NCBI RefSeq assembly: GCF_947179515.1
Contig: NC_067474.1
Span: forward strand, 95,731,324 to 95,795,323
Direction: 5' to 3'
DNA length: 64,000 nt
Source of the DNA: Apodemus sylvaticus
Lineage: Eukaryota > Chordata > Mammalia > Rodentia > Muridae
Positions within the stretch are counted from its first letter, which is position 1. Every line of letters begins with the position of its first letter. The notes under the pieces were generated by a model. That model had not been told where the DNA came from. It searched no databases and worked only from the letters and a program-made list of their open reading frames with translations. This document shows, piece after piece, positions 1 through 10,989 of this stretch. Both the position numbers and the translations under genes were made by a program.

Positions 1-40
1 AGGAGAACATCAAGATGGTGTCATTTATTTTGACATTTAA

Positions 41-65
41 TGTGTGTGTGTGTGTGTGTGTGTGT
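41..65. repeat. (TG)n microsatellite
   Basis: About 12 uninterrupted TG dinucleotides. It is followed (about 75-190) by a weak antisense B4/RSINE-like fragment ('tctctgcttccatgatatgggttt...tcaggcttggtgacaagttcctttaccca'). Confidence 0.85.
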
Positions 66-245
66 AGGTCAGGACAATTTGATTTGCAGGAATTGGTTCT
101 CTGCTTCCATGATATGGGTTTGGTGGATTGAAATCAAGTTGTCAGGCTTGGTGACAAGTTCCTTTACCCAGGGCAATATTTTGTTGGCCTGAGATGCTAC
201 AATTTTACATGAGTATTTCTAACAAGAGCCACTGGTGAACACATA

Positions 246-400
246 TATCACATGACATGACACACGTACCACATGACATGACACACACACCATAGACATG
301 ACACACACACCATAGACATGACACACACACCCATACATATACCATAACACACACACACAAACACTACACACATAAACTCATCCAGCACACAACACACCCC
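246..400. repeat. CA-rich imperfect tandem repeat
   Basis: Roughly 20-bp units of the form 'catagacatgacacacacac' occur three to four times, then decay into A/C-rich sequence. It probably grew from a (CA)n tract. Confidence 0.75.
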
Positions 401-489
401 CTATTCCCACCCCACCCCACCCCATACAAATTCTTTCTCTGTCTTTCAGGATATTTGCCAATGTCTTGAGATATCTTTGTTTGTTGTAT

Positions 490-655
490 ATGAGTATTCT
501 ATATGTGCATGCATGTATGTGAGTGTGTGCACGTGTGTGCATGAACCTTGAGTTACAGATGGTGCTGAATCATCATGTGGGCACTAGAAACCAAATGCAG
601 GTCCTCTGCAAAAGCAGCGAGTGCTCTTAACCATTGTATCTTCTGTCCAACCAAA
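490..655 (-). mobile_element. B3-type SINE, antisense
   Basis: 'gtgggcactagaaaccaaatgcaggtcctctgcaaaagcagcgagtgctcttaacca' is the reverse complement of the tRNA-like head of B2/B3 SINEs. Old and diverged. The region 793-1080 beyond it has an open minus frame but no recognisable domain. Confidence 0.7.
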
Positions 656-1159
656 TTCTGGAGGTATCCTTGGTTGCCAGGGGAGGCAAGATTGCGGAAT
701 TTTGTTTCAAATGACCAAACTGGTATTTGGGCATACTGTGCTTATTTTTTCACCAATTGAAATGCAAGACCATTCTGAATTCAAATGAAAATCTAAGCTG
801 CAGTTGCTCTGAGGTCACCATGACAAACACAGGGAGGCAGCAAGAGGAGAAAAGAATGCAGGTAAATTAAACCTTGCAGGGCACTTGCCAGGAGCACAGC
901 CACCTCTAGGGGGAGGAAGAGCACCCAGTCAGCCTTGATGCTGCTCTCCAGCACAGTGAAGGCTGAGAACGGATAAACCACAGACCCTTTAGTGCATCCT
1001 AAATGTCCTCTAAAGGCACCCTTTCTGCCGCTGTGGTAATCACAACATATCACATCATGGCTGGAAGGTGAACGGTTGTATGTAATCGGTGCTAGAGAGA
1101 ACTAAGCCTAGAGATGGTACAACTAGCTACTCAGTGTGGCTGCATTTGAGATAAGTTAT

Positions 1160-1375
1160 GCTTGGGCTGGGGAGACATCACAACAGTTAAGAGCACTGGC
1201 TGCTCTTGGCAGAGGACCTACGTTTAGTTCTCAGCAGCTCACAACCATTTGTAACTCCAGTTCCAGGGAATCTGACACCCTCTGGTCTCCACAGACACCT
1301 GGCACACAGTAGTACACAGCCATACATACAAATAAAGCTCATAGGCATACAAAAGGAATTTCAATAAAAACATGT
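1160..1375 (+). mobile_element. B3-type SINE, sense
   Basis: It starts 'gggctggggagacatcacaacagttaagagcactggctgctct', continues 'ctccagttccagggaatctgacaccctctggtctcc' and ends in an A-rich tail. This is the complete B3 arrangement. Confidence 0.8.
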
Positions 1376-1671
1376 AGATCTCTTAAAAAGTTCTACTTGT
1401 GAAGTCATGAGAAATGTAAGTGACAGATAAATGTCCTGTTAAGGAACATGAATTAAAATAACAGGAAAACAGGACGCGATGTTGTACAGTGATGAAATAC
1501 CATACAAAGAAGCAAGAGAAGCTCCCAGGTGCCTGTGGAATGGCTTCTCCCATTCTGCAAAGCTGAGGCAGTGAGAAGATAGCTGTGTTAACAAGTCACC
1601 TGCCATGCGCCACTGTGCTAGTATATTCCATTTGCCTGGACACCTTATGCACACATGACCGTTCTACTTAA

Positions 1672-2066
1672 GTGTCTGCTGTGGTAATAAAAACACTGGC
1701 CCAATCCAACTTGAGCAAGGAAATGGTTCCATCTTACAGGTTACACACTCCGTCACCAAGGGAACCCAAGGACAGGAACTGGAGGCAGGAACTGAAGCAG
1801 ACACCACAGAGGGACACTTACTGGCTTGCTTCCATGGCACCGAAGCCTGCTTTCTTCTATATCCCAGGACCAGGAGATAAAGGTTCCAGGAGCCAGGTCC
1901 AGGTTTAGGGGTTGTGCCATCCACAGGTGAATGGGCCCTCCCACATCAATCACTAACCAAGAAAATGACCCCAGAATTGTCTACAATCCAATCTGATAGA
2001 AACAATTTCACAATGGCGACTCCATCTTCCCAGATGTCATGTTGTCAAAACCCAACCAGCACAGTC
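1672..2066 (-). mobile_element. MaLR MT-type solo LTR, antisense, old
   Basis: Blocks 'gaggcaggaact', 'acttactggcttgct', 'gggccctcccacatcaatcactaaccaagaaaatg' and the terminal 'caaaacccaaccagcaca' match, in order, the reverse complement of the rodent MT-family MaLR LTR as I remember it. No internal viral genes are attached. Confidence 0.6.
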
Positions 2067-2550
2067 ATATTTTTGCAAAGAATAAATATATATAGCATCA
2101 TCTACCTCATCTCTCTGACTGTCCTTAGTCATAGAATACATTTTATAATTGGACAACCAAGTAAATTAAATTTAAAATAAGCCCCCGCCAAAACAAAATT
2201 AACTCATATGAAGAAAAATTAATTCAGGACAATTGTAATTATTGCACACACACAAAACAAAGTTGTTTTTCTTAAATTACATGTAAATCACAGAATTTAA
2301 TCCTGAATGTCCTGGCAAACAAGGCAGAATAAGGAAGCCTTTAGTCAACAAAACATGTATCAAGGATCAAAGACGATTTGATCTGAAAATGTTTAGACCT
2401 TTGGAGTGTGAACAAGGTATGATTCTTAATCTCCTGGTGTAAATTACAATCATAAACTATAAAATATTGACAGTTGAGTATCAAGAAGGTATATTTTCCT
2501 TTATTTCTTTATTTTTGTCCTTCTGTTTTGAATGTATTAGTGTTTTGCCT

Positions 2551-2552
<2 letters not shown>

Positions 2553-2591
<39 letters not shown>
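2553..2591. repeat. (GT)n microsatellite, about 19 units
   Basis: Perfect dinucleotide run located about 120 bp past the donor of exon 20, inside the intron. Confidence 0.95.
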
Positions 2592-2592
<1 letters not shown>

Positions 2593-2713
2593 CTGATCCC
2601 TATGGAAGGCAGGAAATTTTCACAGCCTGTAGTACAGAACGGTGTATATTTACACTAGCTCATTTCTACTGACAACTACTTGTCTCTCTAAACATGGACA
2701 AACACACTCTTAC

Positions 2714-2909
2714 CTTTGCCCGTGTCTTCAATGATGATGTGACAGACAAATGCAGGTGACCTGTTGTCCTCATCCCAGAGGTAGAAGGTGAAGCTGTCTC
2801 CGTCTTGGGAATCCGTTTTACCAGCATGCGTGTATCTTAGCAAGTTCAGGTCCACATCCTCCTGGGTGCACTGCATGCCATCGGAGACAGGGACCCAGTC
2901 CCTCCCTAT
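2714..2909 (-). CDS. Frem1: Frem1 exon 20 of window: CSPG repeat 9, second half
   Basis: 196 bp. The acceptor is gcacctttcag|ATAGGG (phase 0) and the donor GGCAAAG|GTAAGA (phase 1). It encodes IGRDWVPVSDGMQCTQEDVD, LNLLRYTHAGKTDSQDGDSF, TFYLWDEDNRSPAFVCHII and IEDTGK. 'LLRYTHAGKTDSQDGDSF' and 'FYLWDEDN' complete repeat 9. It is the last exon I can place; the next must start by completing a G-initial codon, and nothing between 1 and 2713 on the minus strand does so with a credible CSPG reading, so it lies left of the window. Confidence 0.95.
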
Positions 2910-3445
2910 CTGAAAGGTGCCACAGTCAGGTAGTCACCCCGGCTTCCCCTGCTCTGCTAATGTATATGTTTCCCATGCCCTGAAACCTCTGATAGGAACA
3001 CTTGGGGAGAAAGTCTACACTAATTTTTGCCATGGAGCCTTATAGTTTCCTTTCAACGAAATATATTAAAATAATTAAAAACCTTGGGTGAGAAACAGCC
3101 TCAACCAGAGGACTTTGACAAAGGCATTCAGCAGCCCTAGTATTTCTGAGGTATTCATCATCAGCAATCACGGCTGATTAAATAACCCAGTTAATGAGAG
3201 CAGGTGGGCAATCCGTTGCTGGAAGGGGCTGCTCAGAAATGAAGGGTGTCTTTTGGAATTCCCTTTTTAAAATTTATTTTAGTTTTTAATTTTGTGCATC
3301 TAATAAAACACCTTTTCCTTAACATGACTTGCGTTTCCAAGCTCATTGGGTAAAACAAAGCCAGAGTGCAATGGCTGCTTCCCTCAGCCACTCTCGATCC
3401 TGACAAAAATCTAAAGAGAGCTTCAGATTCCCATCACCACCACCC

Positions 3446-3448
<3 letters not shown>

Positions 3449-3490
<42 letters not shown>

Positions 3491-3510
3491 ACACACACAC
3501 ACACATACAC
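3449..3510. repeat. (AC)n microsatellite
   Basis: About 30 AC units with one T interruption. Open frames of poly-Thr/His or poly-Val/Cys type across it are artefacts of the repeat. Confidence 0.95.
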
Positions 3511-5519
3511 GAACATGTACACATAGGCACACATGCATACACATGGTAAGTAGAAAGTATAAACTCAGTGCCATCCACATTTCCATCAGGATCTAGTCAA
3601 TCATACGTAAGCATGTGTTTTGCACAGTTTTGGGCAGAAATTGTGGCATTTTTGTTAGAAGAGGCTTTTTTGCTGGTGGAGTGGCTAACCACCGGGGAAG
3701 TATTAGGGAATCAAATACTAAACCTATATACTGTGTTAATAATACCACTTTAATTCTCTTCAGTTCCGAGCACAGCTTTCCCTAAGAATAGCTCGCAGAA
3801 GTCATTTCACACCACTGGAGGAAAATGTCATTTCCAATGACTCATCATGCACAGCACACATCAGTTTGCCTGTCTGGTCAACAGACTGAAACACCTATAA
3901 GTCACTTCTTTCTCTTTTCTCGATCATTCGCCCCAGTTCCCGGAGAGCCTTAACTCTCCTCCCACACAAGCCTCACTCCTCCTGAGCTCTTCCCTTGGTG
4001 GGACTTCTTCTTTATAATGTTGCCCACCTGACATTTGCAGACCTATATCTGTCTGCAGGTCCAAAGCTATTTATAGTACAGTGGTTAAGCTGCTTTTTAT
4101 TTAACGAAGTCTATTTGCAAATGGAGATTTTCAGACTTTTAAAACCAGGCAGCATAGGATCGTATTTAACTTTTCCTCTTGATAATATTCTCCTAGAAAA
4201 TAAATATAGAGGAAAGCATCATTTGCCCTCTTATTTCTAATTCTTCGTTTACGTTCCCAAATATGAGTTTGACTTGACAGAGTCATCTGATTCCAGAAAG
4301 AAGAAGGAAAAAAGAGAAACTCAAAATGAAGAAAATAAAAACCAAAACAAACAAACAAAGAATGAAGGGGAGCTAACAAGAAAATAAGAAAATGAAAGGC
4401 CAAGGGCCCAGAGGCCCAGAGGCCCAGTCCCTAGCCTCCGTCATCCAGCCTCGGTGAGCCCCAGGGAGGTGTGAGAACGGTGTGCAGCCTGCTGGGACCC
4501 TGGACCCATCTGGATCTTCTCATATCCAAAGCAAGTCAGGCCCCAAGCCACCCAAACGTGCACACGCTCGCTGTGTTTCTGCTTCATTACACTTTGAAAT
4601 GAAACAAGGACACAGCTGTACCTCCATCTAAATCGGCGATTGCTCTTTTCTCTGACTGTCTCTGGTACCCACACTCTGTGACAGCCGAGCTGTTCCCCAC
4701 AGGATGAGTCCTCGATGCCTTTCTATTCTAAGCCTAGTCTGTGTTAGATTAAGACTCAAGCATTCAGGTACGGGTCTGCCAACCTTCTCAAGTGGCTGAT
4801 CTATGATTCGTGTTGGACTAGCCATTATGCATCATGCCCGCAATCTGAATAGACTAGACGTTCACTATCACAGGACTAAGGGGAATCAAGAGGACTTGAG
4901 CAAGCTCCTGGACCAGTCAGCACCAGAGCTCGCGTGACTTAACCCTTCATGTGCCTTCACGCCTCCATGATTTTTGCTTTCTATTAAAGGATTACATTTG
5001 GGAATGCGTTCAAATCCAGGGATGTCGATTTACTGTCACATGGTTTGCCAGATTCTAATACAGCAGTTCCTAAGCTAGGACAGCCATGGGTGAGAAGGGT
5101 AGGAGGACTCCACATGGAGTGTCCCTAGTGTAGTTTTTAATTCAAGATTTTGTCCTCCCGTACATTCGCATACGGCTGGGAAGAGGCTTCATAACCAAGA
5201 CACTGATGGATACAGATTTTAAATGTTGCCGTGCTCCTGAGAACGGCTTAGAGTACGACAGAGAAAGTGAGGGAGGCAGAGGGAGGTGTGCAGAAGTGGG
5301 GGAGGAGGACACAGACGTTAAGGAGTGAGGGAATAGAAGGAAAAGAGAGAGGGGAGACCTGGGGGAGGGAGAAAAAGAAGTGGCAACAGATTCAAAGTTT
5401 TCTTAACAGGGAAAGTAAATACTCTACCTTTGAGTGGAAACTATACATATTCTAGAATAAATTCAATGGTACAAATGTCTGTGTTGATAAAATTTACACC
5501 TACTTTGTGAAATGAAGGT
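3511..5519. other. Frem1 intron, mostly unique sequence
   Basis: No exon, RNA gene or clear SINE was recognised. 4300-4400 is A-rich and 5240-5400 is purine-rich (gagggaggcagagggagg). 3760-3900 has motif-rich unique sequence including an AP-1 site. Confidence 0.6.
3838..3844. promoter_or_regulatory. Candidate AP-1 site (TGACTCA)
   Basis: A perfect TGACTCA palindrome lies in 'tttccaatgactcatcatgc' within unique intron sequence. AP-1 is active in epidermis, where Frem1 is expressed. A 7-bp motif occurs by chance often, so this is only a candidate. Confidence 0.25.
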
Positions 5520-5559
5520 TAAAGGGCTTCTGTGCGGGTCATCCACCCCCAGTCCCCAG

Positions 5560-5735
5560 CGAGCCTGGGGCTAAATAGATTGATCAGTGCGCAAAAACAC
5601 AAACTGCTCTTGCAGAGGACCGGGATTTGGTTCCCAGCACCCACATCAGGCAGGTCAGAAGCACCTATAATGCCAGCTCCAAAGGATCTAAACTTCATGG
5701 GTATCTGCACACATGTGGCACATATAATTGTTTTA
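5560..5735 (+). mobile_element. B2/B3-type SINE fragment, sense
   Basis: 'tgctcttgcagaggaccgggatttggttcccagcacccacatcaggcaggtcagaagcacctataatgccagctccaaaggatct' follows the rodent tRNA-derived SINE body. It ends about 15 bp from the splice donor of exon 19. Confidence 0.7.
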
Positions 5736-5748
5736 AAGGGTCACTTAC

Positions 5749-5890
5749 CTTAAGTTGAAGCTGTCCATTTTGGGGAAGTCTTTCAAATAAATAGTGAATC
5801 TTCTCCCTGGGTGAGTCTTTATCTATGGCTGAAAGAACAGCGCTAGACAGAATGCGAGTATCGCCCACAGTCATTGAGATTTCAGCCTTC
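5749..5890 (-). CDS. Frem1: Frem1 exon 19: CSPG repeat 9, first half
   Basis: 142 bp. The acceptor is tttcctttctacag|GAAGGC and the donor CTTAAG|GTAAGT (phase 0). AA plus G gives Lys, then KAEISMTVGDTRILSSAVLS, AIDKDSPREKIHYLFERLPQ and NGQLQLK. 'TVGDTRIL', 'SAIDKDSPREKI' and 'RLPQNGQLQL' are the opening strand, acidic turn and 'P..G.L' loop. A B2/B3-type SINE ends only about 20 bp past the donor, at about 5735. Confidence 0.95.
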
Positions 5891-7245
5891 CTGTAGAAAG
5901 GAAAGCACGGGTGTTCATATGAAAATGGAAGACAGGACACTCATATTGGTTATCACAGACTATCATAGGTTCCGCCCTCGAGAAATAAGTAATAAGCAAC
6001 ACCCAAAGCACTGGAAACAGTCGTATACCAAAGTCTGGAAAGGGGATGTGACCTGGGGGTGTGTCCTACTCATTATTTATATGAGTAGAACATTACACTT
6101 TTCTGTTGGATATATGCTGTTGTACAACAATTTTTGCTTCTGTTCTTTCTTCTAATGCTTACAATGTCTCCACGAAGAAAGTAGGTCAGGTATTATAGAT
6201 CTAACCATATAGGTAGAACCTTACTGAAAGCAACTTATATAAGGTTCCAGCGCTCTTCTTGGAGGCAGGCCCTCCTGAGGTTGATCCTCTTGCGCTATCT
6301 CTGGCCCTCTAGTCTCACCCTTCCTCCTGAACAGGCCCCTGGCGCATATAGTCTTTGTAGCAGCTCATCTTCCTAAAGAAACGGAGCCTCCAGGCTGGCT
6401 CCTGGCAGCTGGATGGCTAACTGAAAGCATGAACAGACAGGGCAGCCAGCAGCTGCTGCTTCCATGTGGTCGCTGCAACCTTTCCCCAGCCTCACCCGAG
6501 TGAGGAGGGGGTCTCTGTCTCCACCGTATCACAGTGAGCTCACCTATGACTACTCAGTCTGCCTCTGAAGTTTTGTTTTTGAGAAACATGGGGAATCTTG
6601 AAGTCCTTGGCCTTGGGACCAAAGACTCCAAGTCTCACAATTGACATCAGCAACCACCAGGTCTTCTGCAGAGAAACTCCATCTGTCTCTCCAGTGGGGA
6701 GGATGAATCACAGCATTCTAAAAGGCTAATGAGTCAAGTGCCTGGGGCTTGTGGAGATTAGTGGTATCTTTTATAAGACGAAGCATAGCCTCAAATCACT
6801 ATTTGATGAGGTTGGAAGGAGAAGTGTCAGAATTACATGCCAGGGATGACAAGTACCACAATCTGGGTTGCCCTAAAAGAGACTGGGCGGGGGGAAGGAC
6901 TGTGCTACAGGTAGTTTATATAGAAAAGGGTCCCGGAAGTAGAAAGATGGGAGCTGGTGAGAAGAGAAAGGAATAGCAATGACTGCTTTTACTACTAATG
7001 GCACTTGAGGCTCAATCCTACTAGAATCTTTAAACTTTTGTTATTTTAAGAAAAGGGACCCAATTAAGTTCCTTGTGATGTCTCTAACTTTTAGATTCAA
7101 GACATTTTGCCTCAGCCTCCCAAGTGGCTGAGACTTAGAGATGCACGCCTCAGTGCTCAGCTAGCATCTTGGGAAGAACCATAAACAGCATGACCTGGAT
7201 TAAGCTTCTGGAGGGCAGGAAGGTGGGAGATCTGTCTTATCTACT
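5891..7245. other. Frem1 intron, no gene seen
   Basis: Unique-looking sequence. Near 7090-7165 there is a short Alu/B1-like antisense piece ('gcctcagcctcccaagtggctgagacttagagatgcacgcc'). No other element recognised. Confidence 0.5.
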
Positions 7246-7249
7246 ATCG

Positions 7250-8600
7250 CCCATGGTTACTGACTGTCTGCTCCATGGCTACTGAAGGTCTGCTCCATGG
7301 TTACTGACTGTCTGCTCCATGGTTACTGACTGCTCCAAGGTTACTGACTGTCTGCTCCATCGTTACTGACTGTCTGCTCCACGGTTACTGACTATCTGCT
7401 CCACGGTTACTGACTGCTCCATGGTTACTGACTGTCTGCTCCAAGGTTACTGACTGTCTGCTCCAAGGTTACTATCTGCTCCATGGTTACTGACTGCCTG
7501 CTCCATGGTTACTGACTGCTCCAAGGTTACTGACTATCTGCTCCAAGATTACTGACTGTCTGCTCCATGGTTACTGACTGTCTGCTCCAAGGTTACTGAC
7601 TGTCTGCTCCATGGTTACTGACTGCTCCAAGGTTACTGACTATCTGCTCCAAGATTACTGACTGTCTGCTCCATGGTTACTGACTGTCTGCTCCACGGTT
7701 ACTGACTGCTCCAAGGTTACTGACTGCTCCAAGGTTACTGACTATCTGCTCCAAGATTACTGACTGTCTGCTCCACGGTTACTGACTGCTCCAAGGTTAC
7801 TGACTATCTGCTCCAAGATTACTGACTGTCTGCTCCATGGTTACTGACTGTCTGCTCCATGGTTACTGACTGTCTGCTCCATGGTTACTGACTGCTCCAT
7901 GGTTACTGACTGCCTGCTCCATCATTACTGACTGTCTGCTCCATGGTTACTGACTGTCTGCTCCATGGTTACTGACTGTCTGCTCCATGGTTACTGACTG
8001 CTCCAAGGTTACTGACTGTCTGCTCCATGGTTACTGACTGTTTGCTCCACGGTTACTGACTGTCTGCTCCACGGTTACTGACTGCTCCCATGGCTACTGA
8101 CTGTCTGCTCCCATGGTTACTGACTGTCTGCTCCATGGCTACTGACTGTCTGCTCCATGGTTACTGACTGCTCCATGGTTACTGACTGTCTGCTCCACGG
8201 TTACTGATTGTCTGCTCCACGGTTACTGACTGTCTGCTCCACGGTTACTGACTGTCTGCTCCACGGTTACTGACTGCTCCCATGGCTACTGACTGTCTGC
8301 TCCCATGGTTACTGACTGTCTGCTCTATGGTTATTGATTGTCTGCTCCATGGTTACTGACTGTCTGCTCCCTAGATTACTATTTGATTCCCATGGTTACC
8401 AACCATCTTCTTCCCACCATTACTGACTGTCTGATCCATAGTTACCTACTGTCTTCTCTGTGGTCACTGACTATCTGATCCTGTCGTTCCTGACTGTTCC
8501 AGCATTACTGACTGATCCCATGGTTACTTACTGTTCTCACAATTACCAACTCTCTGCACCCACAGTTACTGACTGACTGCTCCCACCATTACCGACTGTC
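7250..8600. repeat. Large minisatellite, mixed 22-bp and 18-bp units
   Basis: The 22-bp unit is CCATGGTTACTGACTGTCTGCT; the 18-bp unit lacks the TCTG step (CCAAGGTTACTGACTGCT). Roughly 50 units cover 7250-8370; a degenerate tail continues to about 8600. A marker variant CCAAGATTACT starts at 7543, 7649, 7751 and 7813 (spacings 106, 102 and 62 bp, all sums of 22s and 18s), and a block starting ACTGCTCCCATGG recurs at 8081 and 8273. These show higher-order expansion. No open frame crosses it, and it lies inside the intron between exons 18 and 19. Confidence 0.97.
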
Positions 8601-9250
8601 TGCATGAGTTGAGGGAGGTTCCTACGGATGGAAATGGAACCACAAATTGTGAGCATCTGAGGCAGAACACTGAACCCATGCACAGGACGGGTGCTGGAAC
8701 TCAGGGACAGAAGCACCTACCACAGCATCTAAAGGACCCATCAAGGAAATGGGGTCAAGTGCTGGCAGAGACCAAGCTACTCTCGGCAGAAATGAACAGG
8801 GGTCAGACTGCCTTTGTGTTTCTAGAACAGAGAGAACGGCTTATAATAATGGTAGAGAAGAATATTTGTGATCACTCTCGTGTACAATCTTTGGAGCAGT
8901 TTCACATATCTTACTTGTAACAAGAGAGCTCGCATTATCCCCATCCAAAGGAGAGGCAAAGGAGAGACAGCGTGTTTAAGGCCTCACCTCTGATAAGCGG
9001 CTGTCTGTGTCACTCTGACTCACTCAAGATTTCTTAACCACTAGCTATGCCCTGGGTCTTAATAACAAAAGGAAAGAAGGGAGAAGACGGGGAGGCAGAA
9101 GGAAACAAAGAATGGAGGGTGTTCTGGGAGGAAGGGAGAGCAGTTCTACTAAAAACCACGGTAGAAGAGAAAGGGCAGCGCCTGCTTCCTTCCTCGGGAG
9201 AAAGGGAAGGAGGGGAGAAAGGGGAAAGGTAAATGTCTGAGCTCACAGCC

Positions 9251-9382
9251 ACCAGTCCACCACATCTGACCACCCCACCACATCTGACCACCCCACCACA
9301 TCTGACCACCCCACCACATCTGACCACCCCACAACATCTGACCACCCCACCACATCTGACCACCCCACCACATCTGACCACT
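9251..9382. repeat. 18-bp minisatellite, about 7 near-perfect units
   Basis: The unit is ACCACCCCACCACATCTG. CATCTG starts at 9263, 9281, 9299, 9317, 9335, 9353 and 9371, an exact 18-bp step. Only one unit carries a substitution (ACAACATCTG). Because 18 is a multiple of three, several frames stay open across it on both strands. Confidence 0.97.
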
Positions 9383-9559
9383 GCACTTTGTTCACAGGAA
9401 CTGAAATGGCACACTGTGGCCCACAGGTGTGACCAATGGTAATGCTAATTAGAACATTCTCTTTTACAGTGGATGATTTCTGAAGAGATTGGTATTCTGT
9501 AGCTGCAGCTGTGCTGGGAGGTTGGCAGCCAGACTGTGGCTCTTTAGCAGACAGACGCC

Positions 9560-9680
9560 TTTCCTTCTCTGGTTGTGATCAGTGAGTGGCTGATGGACTC
9601 ACAAAATCACTTGTATGAATGATTTAGTAAAATGTCTGACACTTAGCAAGTACTTAATAAACACGGGCTTTTATCTTTCC
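9560..9680 (+). mobile_element. Possible MIR/L2 3' end
   Basis: 'aaaatgtctgacacttagcaagtacttaataaacacggg' resembles the shared MIR/L2 3' end ('tgcctggcacatagtaggcactcaataaa'). Diverged. A short antisense B1-like piece lies at 9755-9830. Confidence 0.4.
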
Positions 9681-9839
9681 CCCTTCTTCAAGTGATGACT
9701 ACAAAGAGGTTTGTAACGGTATGCTATCCTCCCATCCCCACTGTCACAGGCTTTCCAATATAGTCAAGGCTGGCCTCAAACTCACTGTGTCACCACAGGC
9801 TAGCCTTGAATTCATCAACGCTTCCTCTTAGGTTCCAGA

Positions 9840-10560
9840 ATTTCAACATCTTTCACATCTATAAATCAATGTCAAACCAATCTGACATCTCAGCATTGAA
9901 ATAATGACACACATTTCATATATGGTTCTTGTTGAACTGATGTCTGAGAATCAGTCTTCCAAAATACTATTATCAGCATTTCCCATAACACTTTCTTCAG
10001 AGCATTTGGCAGCCAATAAAGACTGATGTTGATCTGATGGTGTAAGTGGGGATTTGTCTGCTCTCTTTTCCCTATATAGACTTCGGGAGTTTAGAAGTTT
10101 CCAGGAAGGTGTTCCCATCCCAGCGAAACTCAGCCTACTTAATGCTTAATGGCTACACACCATTAAATAAGGGGGAGTCACAGTGGAGGCTCTACGAGTC
10201 AGACACGGTCTGCAGTTAGTTCTACAGACCAGCTAGACTTCCTAAAGATCTTTGCAGTCTGAAGTGTGACACTTGACGATTGCAGAAGAAACGGCTGGCA
10301 CTAGAGAAATGCAACCCTATGCAAGTTTTACAGTTCATGGACTAGAATTCTCAGAGTAGCACTGTGATATGCAGTAGTAGGGTGGTGATCCGTCTGGGAC
10401 ATAGTCCAGATTGGTACACAGTGAGGTACCAAGACGAACAAAATGGGACTGAGCATCTCCCTTGATCACTTTTAGTTAAAAGTTTGATGAAATCTATTGT
10501 GAGGACTGTTGGCAGTTAGCATTGTAACTAACTGGAGTTATAGAGTGGAGTTATAGATTG
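9840..10560. other. Frem1 intron, unique sequence
   Basis: No gene or recognisable repeat apart from short simple tracts; the interval ends at a GT microsatellite. Confidence 0.5.
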
Positions 10561-10572
10561 TACCTTACATAT

Positions 10573-10575
10573 GTA

Positions 10576-10630
<55 letters not shown>
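10573..10630. repeat. (GT)n microsatellite, about 25 units
   Basis: A long dinucleotide run about 200 bp past the donor of exon 18. Confidence 0.95.
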
Positions 10631-10633
<3 letters not shown>

Positions 10634-10827
10634 GGTGTCTGTATGAGTATGCATCTTTTAAGGCCTGACTGTTTTGCCTACGCTTCCTAGTTTCTGCCCC
10701 AGCTGTTCCTGACACCTGAGCAGCAGGGCAGTTGAAGATGGTCTCCGTGGGAGCCTGGTGTCTTCCTGTGGACCCAGTGTCACAGAACTTTGTGGAAATC
10801 AGAAATGGCCCATTTCGGGCAGCTCAC

Positions 10828-10972
10828 TTGCTTAGTGTTGGTGTCTCATCATTCACTGGGGTGATGTTTACTGAGATGGTTTTAAGGATTTTATGTTTCC
10901 CATCTGACAACTGGATCACAAAGTTATCAGCAGAACTCTCTGAGTCGTCATGGGCGTAGGCCAGCTTCATTC
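10828..10972 (-). CDS. Frem1: Frem1 exon 18: CSPG repeat 8, second half
   Basis: 145 bp. The acceptor is ctttcctcttccag|GAATGA and the donor CTAAGCAA|GTGAGC (phase 2). With the split Gly it reads GMKLAYAHDDSESSADNFVI, QLSDGKHKILKTISVNITPV and NDETPTLS plus AA of a Lys codon. 'YAHDDSESSADNF', 'LSDGKHK' and 'ITPVNDETP' are the canonical second-half motifs. It has one sequon (VNIT). The exon ends AA instead of AG, the only such end among the 20. Confidence 0.95.
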
Positions 10973-10989
10973 CTGGAAGAGGAAAGAGG

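Noticed and set aside
793..1053. Possible further Frem1 exon left of exon 20
   Set aside because: The frame has no CSPG motif, and no acceptor gives the required phase (completion of a G-initial codon).
7250..8600. CRISPR-like array of regularly spaced repeats
   Set aside because: There are no unique spacers; units are directly head to tail with point variants. It is a eukaryotic minisatellite in an intron.
9034..9414. 126-aa minus-strand open frame with repeated VVRCGG units
   Set aside because: It is the translation of the 18-bp minisatellite; 18 is a multiple of 3, so several frames remain open. There is no family resemblance outside the repeat.
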